Positions 50,562 through 59,932 of a stretch of DNA of 64,000 bases are shown here, piece by piece (the first letter of the stretch is position 1; every line of letters begins with the position of its first letter). This stretch comes from Methanosaeta sp. PtaU1.Bin112 (GTDB taxonomy: Archaea > Halobacteriota > Methanosarcinia > Methanotrichales > Methanotrichaceae), in the NCBI GenBank assembly GCA_002067705.1, contig MVRL01000088.1, positions 1-64,000 of the forward strand, given 5' to 3'. Below the pieces are notes generated by a model, which saw only the letters and a program-made list of their open reading frames with translations, made no database searches and was not told where the DNA came from. The translations under genes and the position numbers were made by a program.

Positions 50562-51758
50562 ATGTCATTGCTATCAAGATGCTGCAAGTCTCTGCCGGCT
50601 TTCATCATTTTCCTCTCTATAGCCACAGCTCTGCAGAATGTGCCCGGCGACCTCGACGGCAACATGATCGTATCCGATGATGAGATTGCCAGGGCGGAGG
50701 CTGATTTCGCCAAGGGGAGCATCACTGAGCAGAACCTGACGGAGATCAGGCACATCCATGATGCTTATCCCATAACTGTAACCGATACCCAGGGAAGAAA
50801 TGTTACCATCTATCAGCCCATCAAGACCGTGGTCTGCGATATCTCCCATCATCTGGAGACGCTTCGCACACTGGGGGTCCCGGCAAGCACGATCATCGGC
50901 GGTCCGGAGAACATAGACATATATTCCATTTTTCCGGAGTACAAGAAACTGACCTGCGTGGGAAGCTTCTACGAGCCGAATGTTGAGAAGATTATAGAGC
51001 TGCATCCCGATCTCATTCTGATCCATCCTGGGACGGGCAGCGGAACCTTTGGGGCATTTCTCGGCCCGCTCCTGGAGCAGCTGGAGGGGGCAGGGTTGAC
51101 GGTGGCCTGCTTCGCCTGTAGCCGCCCCGAGATCTACACGGGCGAGGTGGAAAAGCTTGGAAGGCTCTTCCAGCACCAGGAAGAAGCTGGGAGGTTCATC
51201 TCCTTTTATAATGGCGTCCTGAAGGCCATCGATGAGAAGGTCAAGGATCTGCCTGAGAAGGAGAGGCCTCTCGTCTACAGCGAGAACCGTCCTTACCGAG
51301 CATCTAATCTCGATATCGCACCCATCCAGGAAGCCGGCGGCAGAAGCCTCTATGAGGGCAAGGGCGATATCCAGGAGGTAAATCCTGAAGATGTAGTGGC
51401 ATCCAATCCCGATGTGATCATTCGCATCATGGGCGAGGAGGATTACGATCGCAGGAACGCAGATGATACCGGCAAGATGGAAGAGATCAGAAAGGAGATC
51501 ATGAACCGGCCGGAGCTGCAGAACACCACCGCTGTAAAACAGGGCAGCGTCCACCTCATCGCTTCTCCTCTCTGGACCTACATGCCTTTCAGCGGCTGCA
51601 GGCACTTCATCGGCGTGGCCTACCTCGCCAAATGGCTTCACCCGGAACTGTTTACAGACCTCGACCCAAAGGCCATTCACCAGAGGTACCTCAGCGAGTT
51701 CCAGGGACTCGACTACGACCTGAATAAGCGGGGAGTGCTGGTCTATCCCCCGTCCTGA
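50562..51758 (+). CDS. TroA/BtuF-like binding protein with N-terminal EF-hand loop (subfamily II)
   Basis: This 398-residue protein starts at ATG 50562 (AGGTGG five bases upstream; GTG 50553 possible). The signal region is followed by an EF-hand-like loop D30 to E41 (DLDGNMIVSDDE), a linker helix and the binding domain (VTDTQGRNVTIYQPIKTVV). It ends RYLSEFQGLDYDLNKRGVLVYPP, shared with the protein encoded at 62125 (subfamily II). It lies 17 bases before the CobN-type gene. That makes a tetrapyrrole such as a corrinoid or heme a plausible ligand, by analogy with systems that pair uptake proteins with CobN/BchH-like chelatases. Confidence 0.88.
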   Translation: MSLLSRCCKSLPAFIIFLSIATALQNVPGDLDGNMIVSDDEIARAEADFAKGSITEQNLTEIRHIHDAYPITVTDTQGRNVTIYQPIKTVVCDISHHLETLRTLGVPASTIIGGPENIDIYSIFPEYKKLTCVGSFYEPNVEKIIELHPDLILIHPGTGSGTFGAFLGPLLEQLEGAGLTVACFACSRPEIYTGEVEKLGRLFQHQEEAGRFISFYNGVLKAIDEKVKDLPEKERPLVYSENRPYRASNLDIAPIQEAGGRSLYEGKGDIQEVNPEDVVASNPDVIIRIMGEEDYDRRNADDTGKMEEIRKEIMNRPELQNTTAVKQGSVHLIASPLWTYMPFSGCRHFIGVAYLAKWLHPELFTDLDPKAIHQRYLSEFQGLDYDLNKRGVLVYPPS

Positions 51759-51775
51759 GGAGAGGAAAGACAAGA

Positions 51776-54700
51776 ATGTTGGTTACATTTATCTCCACGG
51801 TCTCATCCTCGGCTCTGGCCAAGGCCGCCCTGGAGCTCAAGGAACAGTTCCATTTGCCTCTGGAGCTGAAGGTTTACTATCCCAGGCAGATGGATGAGGA
51901 GAAGGTAGACGACGGGATCGTCGCAGAGGATCTGCGCGCCTCTGATGCCGTATTCCTGGATATTCGGGGCTCGGGGCGCAGCATCGACCTGGTCTACCAG
52001 ACCCTGAAGGATGAGCACAACATCGTGGTCAACCTCATGGCTCCCGCTGGGAAGATGATGGAGATCACCCGGCTGGGATCTTTCTCAGGTCGCAGCCTTG
52101 CGGGAAAGATCGGTCGCGGTGAGGCCCGGGATCCTGAAGAGGTCTGGAAGAAGATCTCCCGGGCGGAGAGCCTGGTCCAGACGGCGGGACGGTTGATTCC
52201 TCTGGGGCCGGTGAGGGACGCAGGAAATTACGTGCGCCTGGCCAGATACTGGAGGTACGGCGGAAAGGACAACTATCGGAACTTGCTGATATTGCTGCTC
52301 AGAGAGTACCTGAAATGCGAGCTGCCTCAGGCAAAGGAGCCGGCGGCTTTTCCCGAGTACGGCATATACCATCCGGAGCTGGGATTCTTCCAGGACAGAA
52401 ATGAATTTCTCTCTGCTTCGGGCTACGACCCGGCCCGTCCAACGGTGGGCATTCTATTCTACGGCAATATGCACTTTGAGCAGTGCCAGCCGGTGCTGAG
52501 ATCTCTGCAAAGAACGCTGGATGGCATCAATTTGCTCCCGGTATTTTGCGACGGAATCCACAATCTTCGGGCCATGAGGAAGTTCTTCTTCATTGAAGGG
52601 CGGCCCATGCTGGATGCGCTGGTCAATCTGACCTGGTTTCGCATAAACGGCGGGCCGATGGGCGGCGATCCGGAGCTTACCCGCCAGCTCTTGTCCGATC
52701 TGAGTGCACCCGTCTTCACTCCTGCCTGCATGTATGGCCGGGACATTGATGAGTGGCGCAGCTCGGATACCGGCCTGTCTCCTCTGGAGTCTATAATGGC
52801 AGTGATCTGGCCGGAGCTGGACGGGTCCATAGAGCCGATACCCTGCTGCGCTGTGCAGAACCTGGATCTGGGCGAATGGCAGTCTTGCGAGGTGGCCGCT
52901 CTTGAGGAGCGCGTCTCTAAGATCGCCTCACGCATCAAGAGCTGGATAAGCCTCAAGCGAAAGAGCAACCGGGACAAGCGCCTGGCCATCATCATCTACA
53001 ACTATCCTCCCGGAGAGGAGAACCTGGCTGTGGCCTCCTACCTGGACGTATTCGCCAGCGTCTCCCGCCTTTTGCAGAGGCTGAAGGATGAGGGCTACAA
53101 TGTGGATCTGCCAAAGAAGCCTCTGCACGAGATCTTTCAGGACCTGGGGCTCTTCAATTCTGCATACTGGCAGCAGCCTGAGAGGCTTCTCCGGAGCGGA
53201 TTTAGCCTTGAGGGAGAGGAATATCTGCGGTTCTTCTCCTCCCTGCCTCAGTCGATGCGCTGTGACGTTACACAGGCCTGGGGCGAGCCGCCGGGAAAGG
53301 TAATGGTCGCCGACGGCAGGCTCCTGATTCCGGGCGTTCAGCTGGGCAGCATCTTCCTGGGTGTTCAGCCTGCACGGCCACCCCTGGGAGAAGAGGATGT
53401 CGCAAAGGCCTCGCACGATAAGACCAGGCCGCCCCATCATCAGTACATCGGCTTCTACCACTGGCTGGAGAAGATCTGGAAGGCAGACGCAGTGGTGCAT
53501 GTTGGAACTCACGGTCTCGCCGAGTTTACAAAAGGAAAAGAGATCGGCCTGTCCAACGAGTGTTTTCCAGATCTGCTCATAGGCAGCCTTCCTCATCTCT
53601 ACTTCTACCATGTGGTGAACACCTCTGAGGTTGTGATCGCCAAGCGCAGGCTGTACGGGACCACCATAGGCTACAACTCTCCTCCCTACATGACCTCGGA
53701 TCTCTACAGGGATTATGCCGAGCTGGAGGATCTGATAGACGAGTACGGCCAGGCCAGGCTGCATGATCCGTTGAGAATGAGGCGGATCGAGGAGAAGATC
53801 CTGAAGATGGCCTGTGAGCTTCACCTGAGATCGACGGATCTCGATAGCATCCATGCGGAGCTATACGAGATGAAGCGCAGGATCATACCAAAAGGTCTGC
53901 ACATCATCGGAGAGAGGTATCAGGCCACCGATCTGAAGAGCTTTCTGGAGTTTATCCTGAGGTACGACCGGGAGGAATGCAGATCTCTAAACCGAATACT
54001 TGCGGAGTCTCGCGGGCATAATTTCGATGATCTCTTGAAGGACAAGAGCCGCTATGTGAGCGAACTGGAGGAGATAGACAGGCAGGCATCGCATCTCGCA
54101 GGAGTCTGTCTGGATGACTCGGCTGATGCCGCAGTTCAGGCAAGCGGCCTTGCCCGCGTCCAGGCGGATCGGCTCAGGAAGACCCTGGACTATGGGCTGC
54201 ATTTCCTGGAGATGTACTCCGCAAATGATGGCGAGGTAGAGAGCTTTCTGCAGGGATTGATGATGTCATTCATCCCGGCGGCATCTGGCGGCGATGTCAT
54301 CAGAACGCCGCAGATCCTGCCCACAGGGCGCAACCTCACCCAGTTCGATCCCACCCGCGTTCCCACCCAGACTGCTGTGGAGCGCGGCTCTGAGATCGCC
54401 GAGAACACCCTTTCGGCGTACCTGAAAAAGGAAGGGCGGTTTCCGGAGAGCACTGGCGTAATACTCTGGGGCTTCGAGACCACCAAGACCGGGGGAGAGA
54501 CCATCGGCCAGATCCTCAGCTATCTGGGGGTCCGCCTGGCAAAAGATGCCGGTGCCTGGGCCCCCAGGCTTGATCTCGTGCCCCTTGAGGAGCTGGGAAG
54601 GCCGAGGATCGATGCTCTGGTCAACATCTGCGGATTCTTCAGAGATATGTTCCCCAATGTCGTCCTATTGCTGGATCGGGCCTTCAACCTCGCCGCCGGC

Positions 54701-55525
54701 CAGGATGAGCCACTGGAGATGAACTTCGTGCGCAAGCATTCGCTTCAGAACCGGGAGAGACTGAACTGCATGGGCCTGGATGAGAAGACCGTTCGCAAGA
54801 TGGCAAACGGCCGCATCTTCGGTCCAAAGGCAGGCGAGTACGGGACGAGGATGCTGCCCCTGGTGGAGGACTCGATCTGGAGGACTGAGGAGGAGCTTTG
54901 CGAGGTCTTCATCCAGTCGATGGACCACCTCTACGCCGAGAACCTTCATGCCGTAAAGAACGATGCCATTTACCGCAGCAACCTATCCAGGATCGATCTC
55001 GTCTCCCAGGTACGGGATTCTCACGACCGGGAAATCATCGACCTCGATCACTACTATGAGTTCTTCGGCGGGCTATCCAGAGCGGTACAAAAGGAGCGAG
55101 GAGAGGCAGCGGAGATGCTCATCTCAGACACGACCGGAGAGATAGTCCAGACCGAGGACGTGCAGGATGTGATCGCGCGTGGTGCCAGGACAAGGCTTCT
55201 TAACCCCAAATGGGCGGATGCGATGCTGGAGCATGATTTTCACGGGGCTCAGCAGGTGGCGGACAGGGTTGAGAATATGCTTGGGCTCGCGGCCACAACT
55301 CATTCTGTGGAGAGCTGGATCTGGTCTGAGATAGCCAGCCTGTACATCTTTGACAGGGAGATGCTGGAAAAGCTCTCCCAAAACAATCGATATGCTGCGG
55401 CTGAGGTGACCCAAAGGCTTCTGGAGGCGCAAAGGCGAGGCTACTGGCAGGCTACAGAGGTGGAGAAAGAAAGGATGCGGGAAGCATCTATGGAGATGGA
55501 AGGAAAAATCGAGGAGACGACTTAA
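51776..55525 (+). CDS. CobN/BchH-type chelatase large subunit-like protein
   Basis: This 1249-residue protein is full length for the CobN/BchH/ChlH family, which holds a tetrapyrrole while a metal is put in (cobalt in corrinoids, magnesium in protoporphyrin). In HmuS-type relatives the metal is thought to be taken out. Conserved blocks are VHVGTHGLAEFTKGKEIGLS (about 573-592), LPHLYFYHVVNTSEVVIAKRR, FQLDPTRVPTQ-like QFDPTRVPTQTA (about 857-868), GVILWGFETTKTGGETIGQIL and VFGPKAGEYG-like IFGPKAGEYGTRM. No CobS/CobT or BchI/BchD partner is in the window. Coupling to a secreted binding protein favours salvage or demetallation over de novo synthesis (inference). Confidence 0.88.
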   Translation: MLVTFISTVSSSALAKAALELKEQFHLPLELKVYYPRQMDEEKVDDGIVAEDLRASDAVFLDIRGSGRSIDLVYQTLKDEHNIVVNLMAPAGKMMEITRLGSFSGRSLAGKIGRGEARDPEEVWKKISRAESLVQTAGRLIPLGPVRDAGNYVRLARYWRYGGKDNYRNLLILLLREYLKCELPQAKEPAAFPEYGIYHPELGFFQDRNEFLSASGYDPARPTVGILFYGNMHFEQCQPVLRSLQRTLDGINLLPVFCDGIHNLRAMRKFFFIEGRPMLDALVNLTWFRINGGPMGGDPELTRQLLSDLSAPVFTPACMYGRDIDEWRSSDTGLSPLESIMAVIWPELDGSIEPIPCCAVQNLDLGEWQSCEVAALEERVSKIASRIKSWISLKRKSNRDKRLAIIIYNYPPGEENLAVASYLDVFASVSRLLQRLKDEGYNVDLPKKPLHEIFQDLGLFNSAYWQQPERLLRSGFSLEGEEYLRFFSSLPQSMRCDVTQAWGEPPGKVMVADGRLLIPGVQLGSIFLGVQPARPPLGEEDVAKASHDKTRPPHHQYIGFYHWLEKIWKADAVVHVGTHGLAEFTKGKEIGLSNECFPDLLIGSLPHLYFYHVVNTSEVVIAKRRLYGTTIGYNSPPYMTSDLYRDYAELEDLIDEYGQARLHDPLRMRRIEEKILKMACELHLRSTDLDSIHAELYEMKRRIIPKGLHIIGERYQATDLKSFLEFILRYDREECRSLNRILAESRGHNFDDLLKDKSRYVSELEEIDRQASHLAGVCLDDSADAAVQASGLARVQADRLRKTLDYGLHFLEMYSANDGEVESFLQGLMMSFIPAASGGDVIRTPQILPTGRNLTQFDPTRVPTQTAVERGSEIAENTLSAYLKKEGRFPESTGVILWGFETTKTGGETIGQILSYLGVRLAKDAGAWAPRLDLVPLEELGRPRIDALVNICGFFRDMFPNVVLLLDRAFNLAAGQDEPLEMNFVRKHSLQNRERLNCMGLDEKTVRKMANGRIFGPKAGEYGTRMLPLVEDSIWRTEEELCEVFIQSMDHLYAENLHAVKNDAIYRSNLSRIDLVSQVRDSHDREIIDLDHYYEFFGGLSRAVQKERGEAAEMLISDTTGEIVQTEDVQDVIARGARTRLLNPKWADAMLEHDFHGAQQVADRVENMLGLAATTHSVESWIWSEIASLYIFDREMLEKLSQNNRYAAAEVTQRLLEAQRRGYWQATEVEKERMREASMEMEGKIEETT

Positions 55526-55621
55526 CAGTGATGATTGATAGAACGATTCCTTAAAGAACGGGAAAAAAGGAGAAATCAGCAGGATATGCAGCTCTTGTTA
55601 GCCCTGTTCTGCATTCTGGCG

Positions 55622-56767
55622 TTAGAATCCGGATTTATCCATCCAATCTAATCCCATAGTCTCCTTTAGGTCTTGTATTTGGCGGTCATCCAGTCCGTAG
55701 AGCTTTTTGCAATGATCAGTAAGCATCTGATCAACGCTAACATCTGCAAATCGATCCGGATAGGCGGATTTGGCCTCAATTAGAAGCTCGATTGGAATTT
55801 CCAGGCAGGCCAGATTCCTCCAGAACTCAAGCATCCCAGTTGAATATACCTTTTTCTCCCGAACGGCTTTTATTTCTTGAATCCCTTTGTAATACTCTTC
55901 GTTGTATATCTTGCTTGACTCAAAGCCAGCCCGTGAGCATACTATGATGATAACCTCGGGATCGATGGCCAATAGCTGCTCTGCAGACATTAAGGATCTG
56001 GATTTTCCAGTATACGCATTGCTGATTTGGGTGATATTTGGATAGAGCGTTCCACAGTCGTAATCCGGCAATATCGATCCAACTGCGCCTTTTGAGCTGT
56101 CCAGGCCTCCCTGCAGTGCCATGAATAGGACTTTGGGCTTATCCTCTTCGGAGATATTCCTGGTTCTATTCCTGACCATATTGACCTCTTCATCAAGTAT
56201 AGCTATAATCTCCGCAGCCCTCTGCTGCTTATCGAAAATCTCTCCGCAAAGTTCGATCTCTTTATACAGCAAGGTAATGTCTGGAGAGCTGCTGCAGGCC
56301 TGATTATTCATAGAGACGGTGGGAAATTCATCATTGAGGAGGTTCAGGGTGTCGATCAATTTGTCATATGCAACGCTGCTATCCCCCTGGCCAGCACAGT
56401 CCTTTTCGAGAAGGATCAAATCTGGACTCAATGCTGCTGCCGCCTCTACATTAAGGGTAACTGGAAATGCTGCTGATCCAAGATTCGGCAGATCCTTTAA
56501 CTTTGGGTTGATGATTGTAGCAATGGTTTCATTGGCTCCTCCCAGGATGGCACCGCTTGTGGCGATGATCTTCTCGTCTTCACCCAGGGCAGATATAATG
56601 CAAGGCAGTAGGCAATAGCCTGCAGTGATCACATTTTCGACGGGCTTATTTATTGTGACGGCTCTGCCGTTCATATCTTCCATCTTAAGGTCAGATGCCA
56701 GGACCGGCATCGCCATTAGTGATGAAATCAAAAGCAGCAGGGCAGCCATGCTGCAGTAACGGGTCAT
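55622..56767 (-). CDS. TroA/BtuF-like metal-complex binding protein (minus strand)
   Basis: This 381-residue protein has a GGAGG leader about ten bases before the ATG and a signal peptide ending near PVLAS (about 25). It has MEDMNGRAVTINKPVENVITAG, SPDLILLEKDCAGQGD, MNNQACSSSPDITLLYKEIELCG and the ending MGLDWMDKSGF, which groups it with the EF-hand protein encoded at 39669, although it has no EF-hand loop itself. It is the only binding-protein gene of the island on the minus strand, with its own TATA box upstream. It is convergent with the CobN-type gene. Confidence 0.9.
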   Translation of the reverse strand: MTRYCSMAALLLLISSLMAMPVLASDLKMEDMNGRAVTINKPVENVITAGYCLLPCIISALGEDEKIIATSGAILGGANETIATIINPKLKDLPNLGSAAFPVTLNVEAAAALSPDLILLEKDCAGQGDSSVAYDKLIDTLNLLNDEFPTVSMNNQACSSSPDITLLYKEIELCGEIFDKQQRAAEIIAILDEEVNMVRNRTRNISEEDKPKVLFMALQGGLDSSKGAVGSILPDYDCGTLYPNITQISNAYTGKSRSLMSAEQLLAIDPEVIIIVCSRAGFESSKIYNEEYYKGIQEIKAVREKKVYSTGMLEFWRNLACLEIPIELLIEAKSAYPDRFADVSVDQMLTDHCKKLYGLDDRQIQDLKETMGLDWMDKSGF

Positions 56768-56810
56768 GTTCTTTATGCCTCCAACGTTTTTGGGTTGCCT
56801 TGGCAGGCGA

Positions 56811-56822
56811 TAAATTTATATG
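56811..56822 (-). promoter_or_regulatory. TATA box for the minus-strand binding-protein gene
   Basis: On the minus strand CATATAAATTTA lies about 44 bases before the ATG at 56767, the expected spacing for a short leader that includes the GGAGG site. Confidence 0.5.
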
Positions 56823-56930
56823 TTTTGCACCCTTTTTTGCTAACCAATAAGAATTCAATAATACTAACTGCTAAATTTATTGGATATGAGCGCTATGATA
56901 GAACATGAAATGGTTCGATGGTGAACTCTC

Positions 56931-57359
56931 ATGGAAGGGTTGACAAAAAGGATGCGAATTGCTGAAAGCATAGGCCTCAATCAGGAATACGATTTCTCAG
57001 AAATTCACAAGATGCTGATCCTCCTCGCTCTTTTTCTGCTGCTTATCATCGCCGTGGGCGTAGCTATAACCTTCGGAGCTTACAACATTTCGGTCTCTGA
57101 TGTATACAGGATCGTAATGGCTCATATGACGCCATTCGGAGACCTCTCTTCTGTCACCAAGCTGCATAACACCATCCTCTGGGAGCTTATAATTCCCCGA
57201 GTCCTGCTTGCCGTGACTGTGGGAACTGCTCTTGCCACCGCCGGCGCGGTCTTTCAGGGATGCTTCAGAAATCCTCTCGTAGAGCCGTACATCCTGGGAA
57301 TCTCCTCGGGGGCGGCCTTTGGAGCGGCTATGGGAATAGTGTTCTCAGATTTTCCTTGA
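56931..57359 (+). pseudogene. Truncated FecCD permease copy
   Basis: This 142-residue remnant matches the N-terminal 40 percent of the permease at 36429 (360 residues), then stops at SDFP. The 5' half is clearly diverged from that gene. From about 57193 the DNA is nearly identical to it (roughly five differences in 165 bases by eye), suggesting recent recombination or gene conversion before the break. It cannot form a working permease because eight or so helices are missing. It has an intact start and no frameshift, so the truncation is probably recent. Confidence 0.85.
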
Positions 57360-57397
57360 TAGGCATTTCTGAAGGGGGTTATGGGCCTTTGGTATAC

Positions 57398-57484
57398 GGT
57401 GATGCCAATGAGGATAGCCAAATAGATGGACAGGTGTGTGGGAAATATCTTATCGATAGTCCAAATCTTTGTATCACAGCATGA
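57398..57484 (+). pseudogene. Dockerin/EF-hand remnant at the permease truncation point
   Basis: Directly after the truncated permease, in another frame, codons from 57398 read GDANEDSQIDGQV, matching the calcium loop of dockerin-type repeats like that in the protein encoded at 62125 (GNANLDDTIDEEDI). The frame ends at 57484, so this looks like the leftover start of a dockerin-type binding-protein gene joined to the permease by deletion. Confidence 0.5.
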
Positions 57485-57513
57485 TTCGATAGACAATTAA
57501 CCATAGGTGGAAA

Positions 57514-58716
57514 ATGAAAGAGAAATCCTTGAAGTTGTGCATGATTGTCGTTGCATGGCTGTGCCTTGTATCGGCGGCAACATGCTCTGACGAATATAGA
57601 ACGATAACCGATATGCGCGGGAAAGAGGTCCAAATACCAACGCATATTGAGAAAGTTGTTACCATTGATGATGGCCTAATAGAAGGTGTAATGACTGTCT
57701 TAGGGGAAGCTGATAAGATTGTAGGTCTGGGCTCTTCGTCCCTCAAGAAATCCTCTGAATACACTTTCACGAATGTTTCATCGGGCAATTATACCTACAA
57801 TAACGGCATGAATCCTGTGAGATATCTTAATCCCAGATTTGCGGACTTGCCCCTGGTTCAGGATTCATCAACTGGGATCAATTATGAGACTCTGGCATCT
57901 CTTGAGCCGGATATCGTAATTGTCAGAAGAGGGTCTTGTGCAGCGTCATGGGGAACAAATGAGGAAGGTCTGAGCAAAAACATCAACAGCATTGAGAAAC
58001 TGGGCATCCCTACGATCGTTGTCAATGCACCGCCGTGCTATGATGAACCTGATCTGAGCAGGATTTCAGAGGAGATTCGTGTCATTGGACAGGTATTTGA
58101 CAAAGAAGAGAGAGCGGACGAACTTGTTGCCTATCTTGACGACTGTGTTGATTTTATTAAGGATAGAACGGCAGATGTGCAAGAGAACGAAAAGCCCAGG
58201 GTGTTAGCACTGGGATTGTCCCCTCAGTCAAGAAGCGCGGGAGGGGCGGGTAACGTTCGGGGAGCCATCATAGCCTATTACATTGAAAAAATTGCCAATG
58301 CAGCTAATGCTTATACCGTGACAAGATACACATCTGACACAGGTGTTGTAAGCGCCGAGCATGTTCTTGCATTAGACCCAGATATAATCATTCTCCCAAC
58401 TTCTTCGGGTTATCATCCACCTAGTGAATTGTGCAGCGCTCCCTACTATGAAAACCTCAGGGAGCTTAGAGCAGTGAAGAATAGAACCGTCTATGCGCTT
58501 GCATGGACTCCATCAAATTGTGATGCTTCACGACTGGAATACCCGATTGATCTGATGATCATTGCCAAGGCTTGCTACCCGAGCCGCTTCAATGATATCA
58601 AGATAAATGAGTGGGTGCTTGATTTTTACTCGGGGCTTTATGGTGTCGATAAGGAGACGGCCAAAGAGCTGCGCTCAACACAGTGGCTCAACTGGGCTGT
58701 TGAGGATAATTTTTAA
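57514..58716 (+). CDS. TroA/BtuF-like metal-complex binding protein (subfamily III)
   Basis: This 400-residue protein has AGGTGG shortly before the ATG and a signal peptide ending near AATCSD (about 24). Blocks are ITDMRGKEVQIPTHIEKVVT, NNGMNPVRYLNPRF, RSAGGAGNVRGAIIAYYIEK, TSSGYHPPSELCSAPYYEN, DASRLEYPIDLMIIAKACYP and the ending STQWLNWAVEDNF. It belongs with the proteins encoded at 41034, 42253 and 58738 but has lost the CNC pair (NCDAS here). It is the first of four close genes: two binding proteins and two methyltransferases. Confidence 0.9.
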   Translation: MKEKSLKLCMIVVAWLCLVSAATCSDEYRTITDMRGKEVQIPTHIEKVVTIDDGLIEGVMTVLGEADKIVGLGSSSLKKSSEYTFTNVSSGNYTYNNGMNPVRYLNPRFADLPLVQDSSTGINYETLASLEPDIVIVRRGSCAASWGTNEEGLSKNINSIEKLGIPTIVVNAPPCYDEPDLSRISEEIRVIGQVFDKEERADELVAYLDDCVDFIKDRTADVQENEKPRVLALGLSPQSRSAGGAGNVRGAIIAYYIEKIANAANAYTVTRYTSDTGVVSAEHVLALDPDIIILPTSSGYHPPSELCSAPYYENLRELRAVKNRTVYALAWTPSNCDASRLEYPIDLMIIAKACYPSRFNDIKINEWVLDFYSGLYGVDKETAKELRSTQWLNWAVEDNF

Positions 58717-58737
58717 AATGATCCCGGCGGCAAAATT

Positions 58738-59913
58738 ATGTCTAAATGCTTAAAGCTCTATGCCCTTGCCATAGTCGGCATTTTTCTTTTGATTGCCACT
58801 GGTTGGGCGGCGGAAGAGACAAGAACAGTTGTGGATGGCCGCGGTGTGGCTGTGACCATTCCGGCGCAGATAGATCGAGTCGTTACGGTTTCCGCAGGCA
58901 TCATTGAGGGTACGATGTATGTGTTGGGCGAGGCAGACAAAATCGTAGCAGTCGGGTCGGTCTGCTCTCAGAAGGTCTCCAACTACACAATAACGACTGC
59001 GAATGGGACCCTCGAAGGCGACGGAGGGATGAATCCGGTGGCTTATCTCAGTCCTCGGCTGCAAAATCTGCCGTTGCTTGGCAGCGGTACGGATATGAAC
59101 TTCGAGAAGCTTGCCGGGCTTGATCCGGACCTGGTTATCATCCGTGCCTGCGGCTGCAATGTCGCTTCGATGGAGGATGAAAGCACTCAGAAGACGATAA
59201 AGACCATCGAAGGGCTCGAGATTCCTGTAGTTGTGCTCCAGGGCCCCACGTGCTTTGATCAGCCGAATCTCCTAGCTATGTCCGATGAAATAAGAATCAT
59301 TGGCAAAGTCTTCGGAAAGGAAGAGAGGGCAGAAAAACTGGCCAATTATCTCGAGTCCCAGACCGAGATTGTATTTGAGAGGACGAAGGATATCCCGGAC
59401 TCAGAGAAACAGTCAGTTTTGATATTCGGAGCGTCTCCCAACTCAAGAAAAGCGGGCGGCGCAGGCATGGTGAGGGGAACGGACACAATTGAGTCGTACT
59501 TCATCGAGGATATCGTTCATGCGAAGAACGCTTTCCGGGACACGGGGAGACCTACGATCTCTGCCGAACAGCTATTGTCTTTTAATCCTGATGCGATAGT
59601 GCTCGATACCGCCAATGGCTATCATCCGCCTGAGGAACTCTACTCTGCTCCCTACTATCAGAATGTCGGCGAACTTTCCGCTGTAAAGAATCGCCGTGTT
59701 TTTGCCCTTCCCTGGGCGTGCTGTAGCACCAAACGTCTCGAATATCCAATTGAGGTAATGGTGATCGCCAAAGCCGCTTATCCTGATCGGTTTTCCGATA
59801 TCGACCTTGAAGAGTGGCTTATCGACTTCTTCAAGAACGTGTACGATGTGGATAACGGGACTGCAAGAGCGCTAATATCGACGCAGTGGATGGACTGGTG
59901 CGTGAAACAATGA
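58738..59913 (+). CDS. TroA/BtuF-like metal-complex binding protein (subfamily III)
   Basis: This 391-residue protein has a signal peptide ending near TGWAAEE. It has VVDGRGVAVTIPAQIDRVVT, RKAGGAGMVRGTDTIES, ANGYHPPEELYSAPYYQN, ACCSTKRLEYPIEVMVIAKAAYP (a Cys-Cys pair where sisters have CNC) and the ending STQWMDWCVKQ. It lies 21 bases after its sister gene and 19 bases before a methyltransferase gene. The varying Cys pattern at one site across the subfamily suggests direct involvement in ligand or metal contact. Confidence 0.9.
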   Translation: MSKCLKLYALAIVGIFLLIATGWAAEETRTVVDGRGVAVTIPAQIDRVVTVSAGIIEGTMYVLGEADKIVAVGSVCSQKVSNYTITTANGTLEGDGGMNPVAYLSPRLQNLPLLGSGTDMNFEKLAGLDPDLVIIRACGCNVASMEDESTQKTIKTIEGLEIPVVVLQGPTCFDQPNLLAMSDEIRIIGKVFGKEERAEKLANYLESQTEIVFERTKDIPDSEKQSVLIFGASPNSRKAGGAGMVRGTDTIESYFIEDIVHAKNAFRDTGRPTISAEQLLSFNPDAIVLDTANGYHPPEELYSAPYYQNVGELSAVKNRRVFALPWACCSTKRLEYPIEVMVIAKAAYPDRFSDIDLEEWLIDFFKNVYDVDNGTARALISTQWMDWCVKQ

Positions 59914-59932
59914 GCTTTGCTTCAAATGAGGT

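Noticed and set aside
50574-51773. 399-codon open frame on the minus strand
   Set aside because: It is antisense to a clear binding-protein gene in the CobN-type operon. The translation is low in any family signal and the length is a by-product of codon use.
52928-53854. 308-codon open frame on the minus strand
   Set aside because: It is antisense within the CobN/BchH-like gene and has no domain match or ribosome-binding site.
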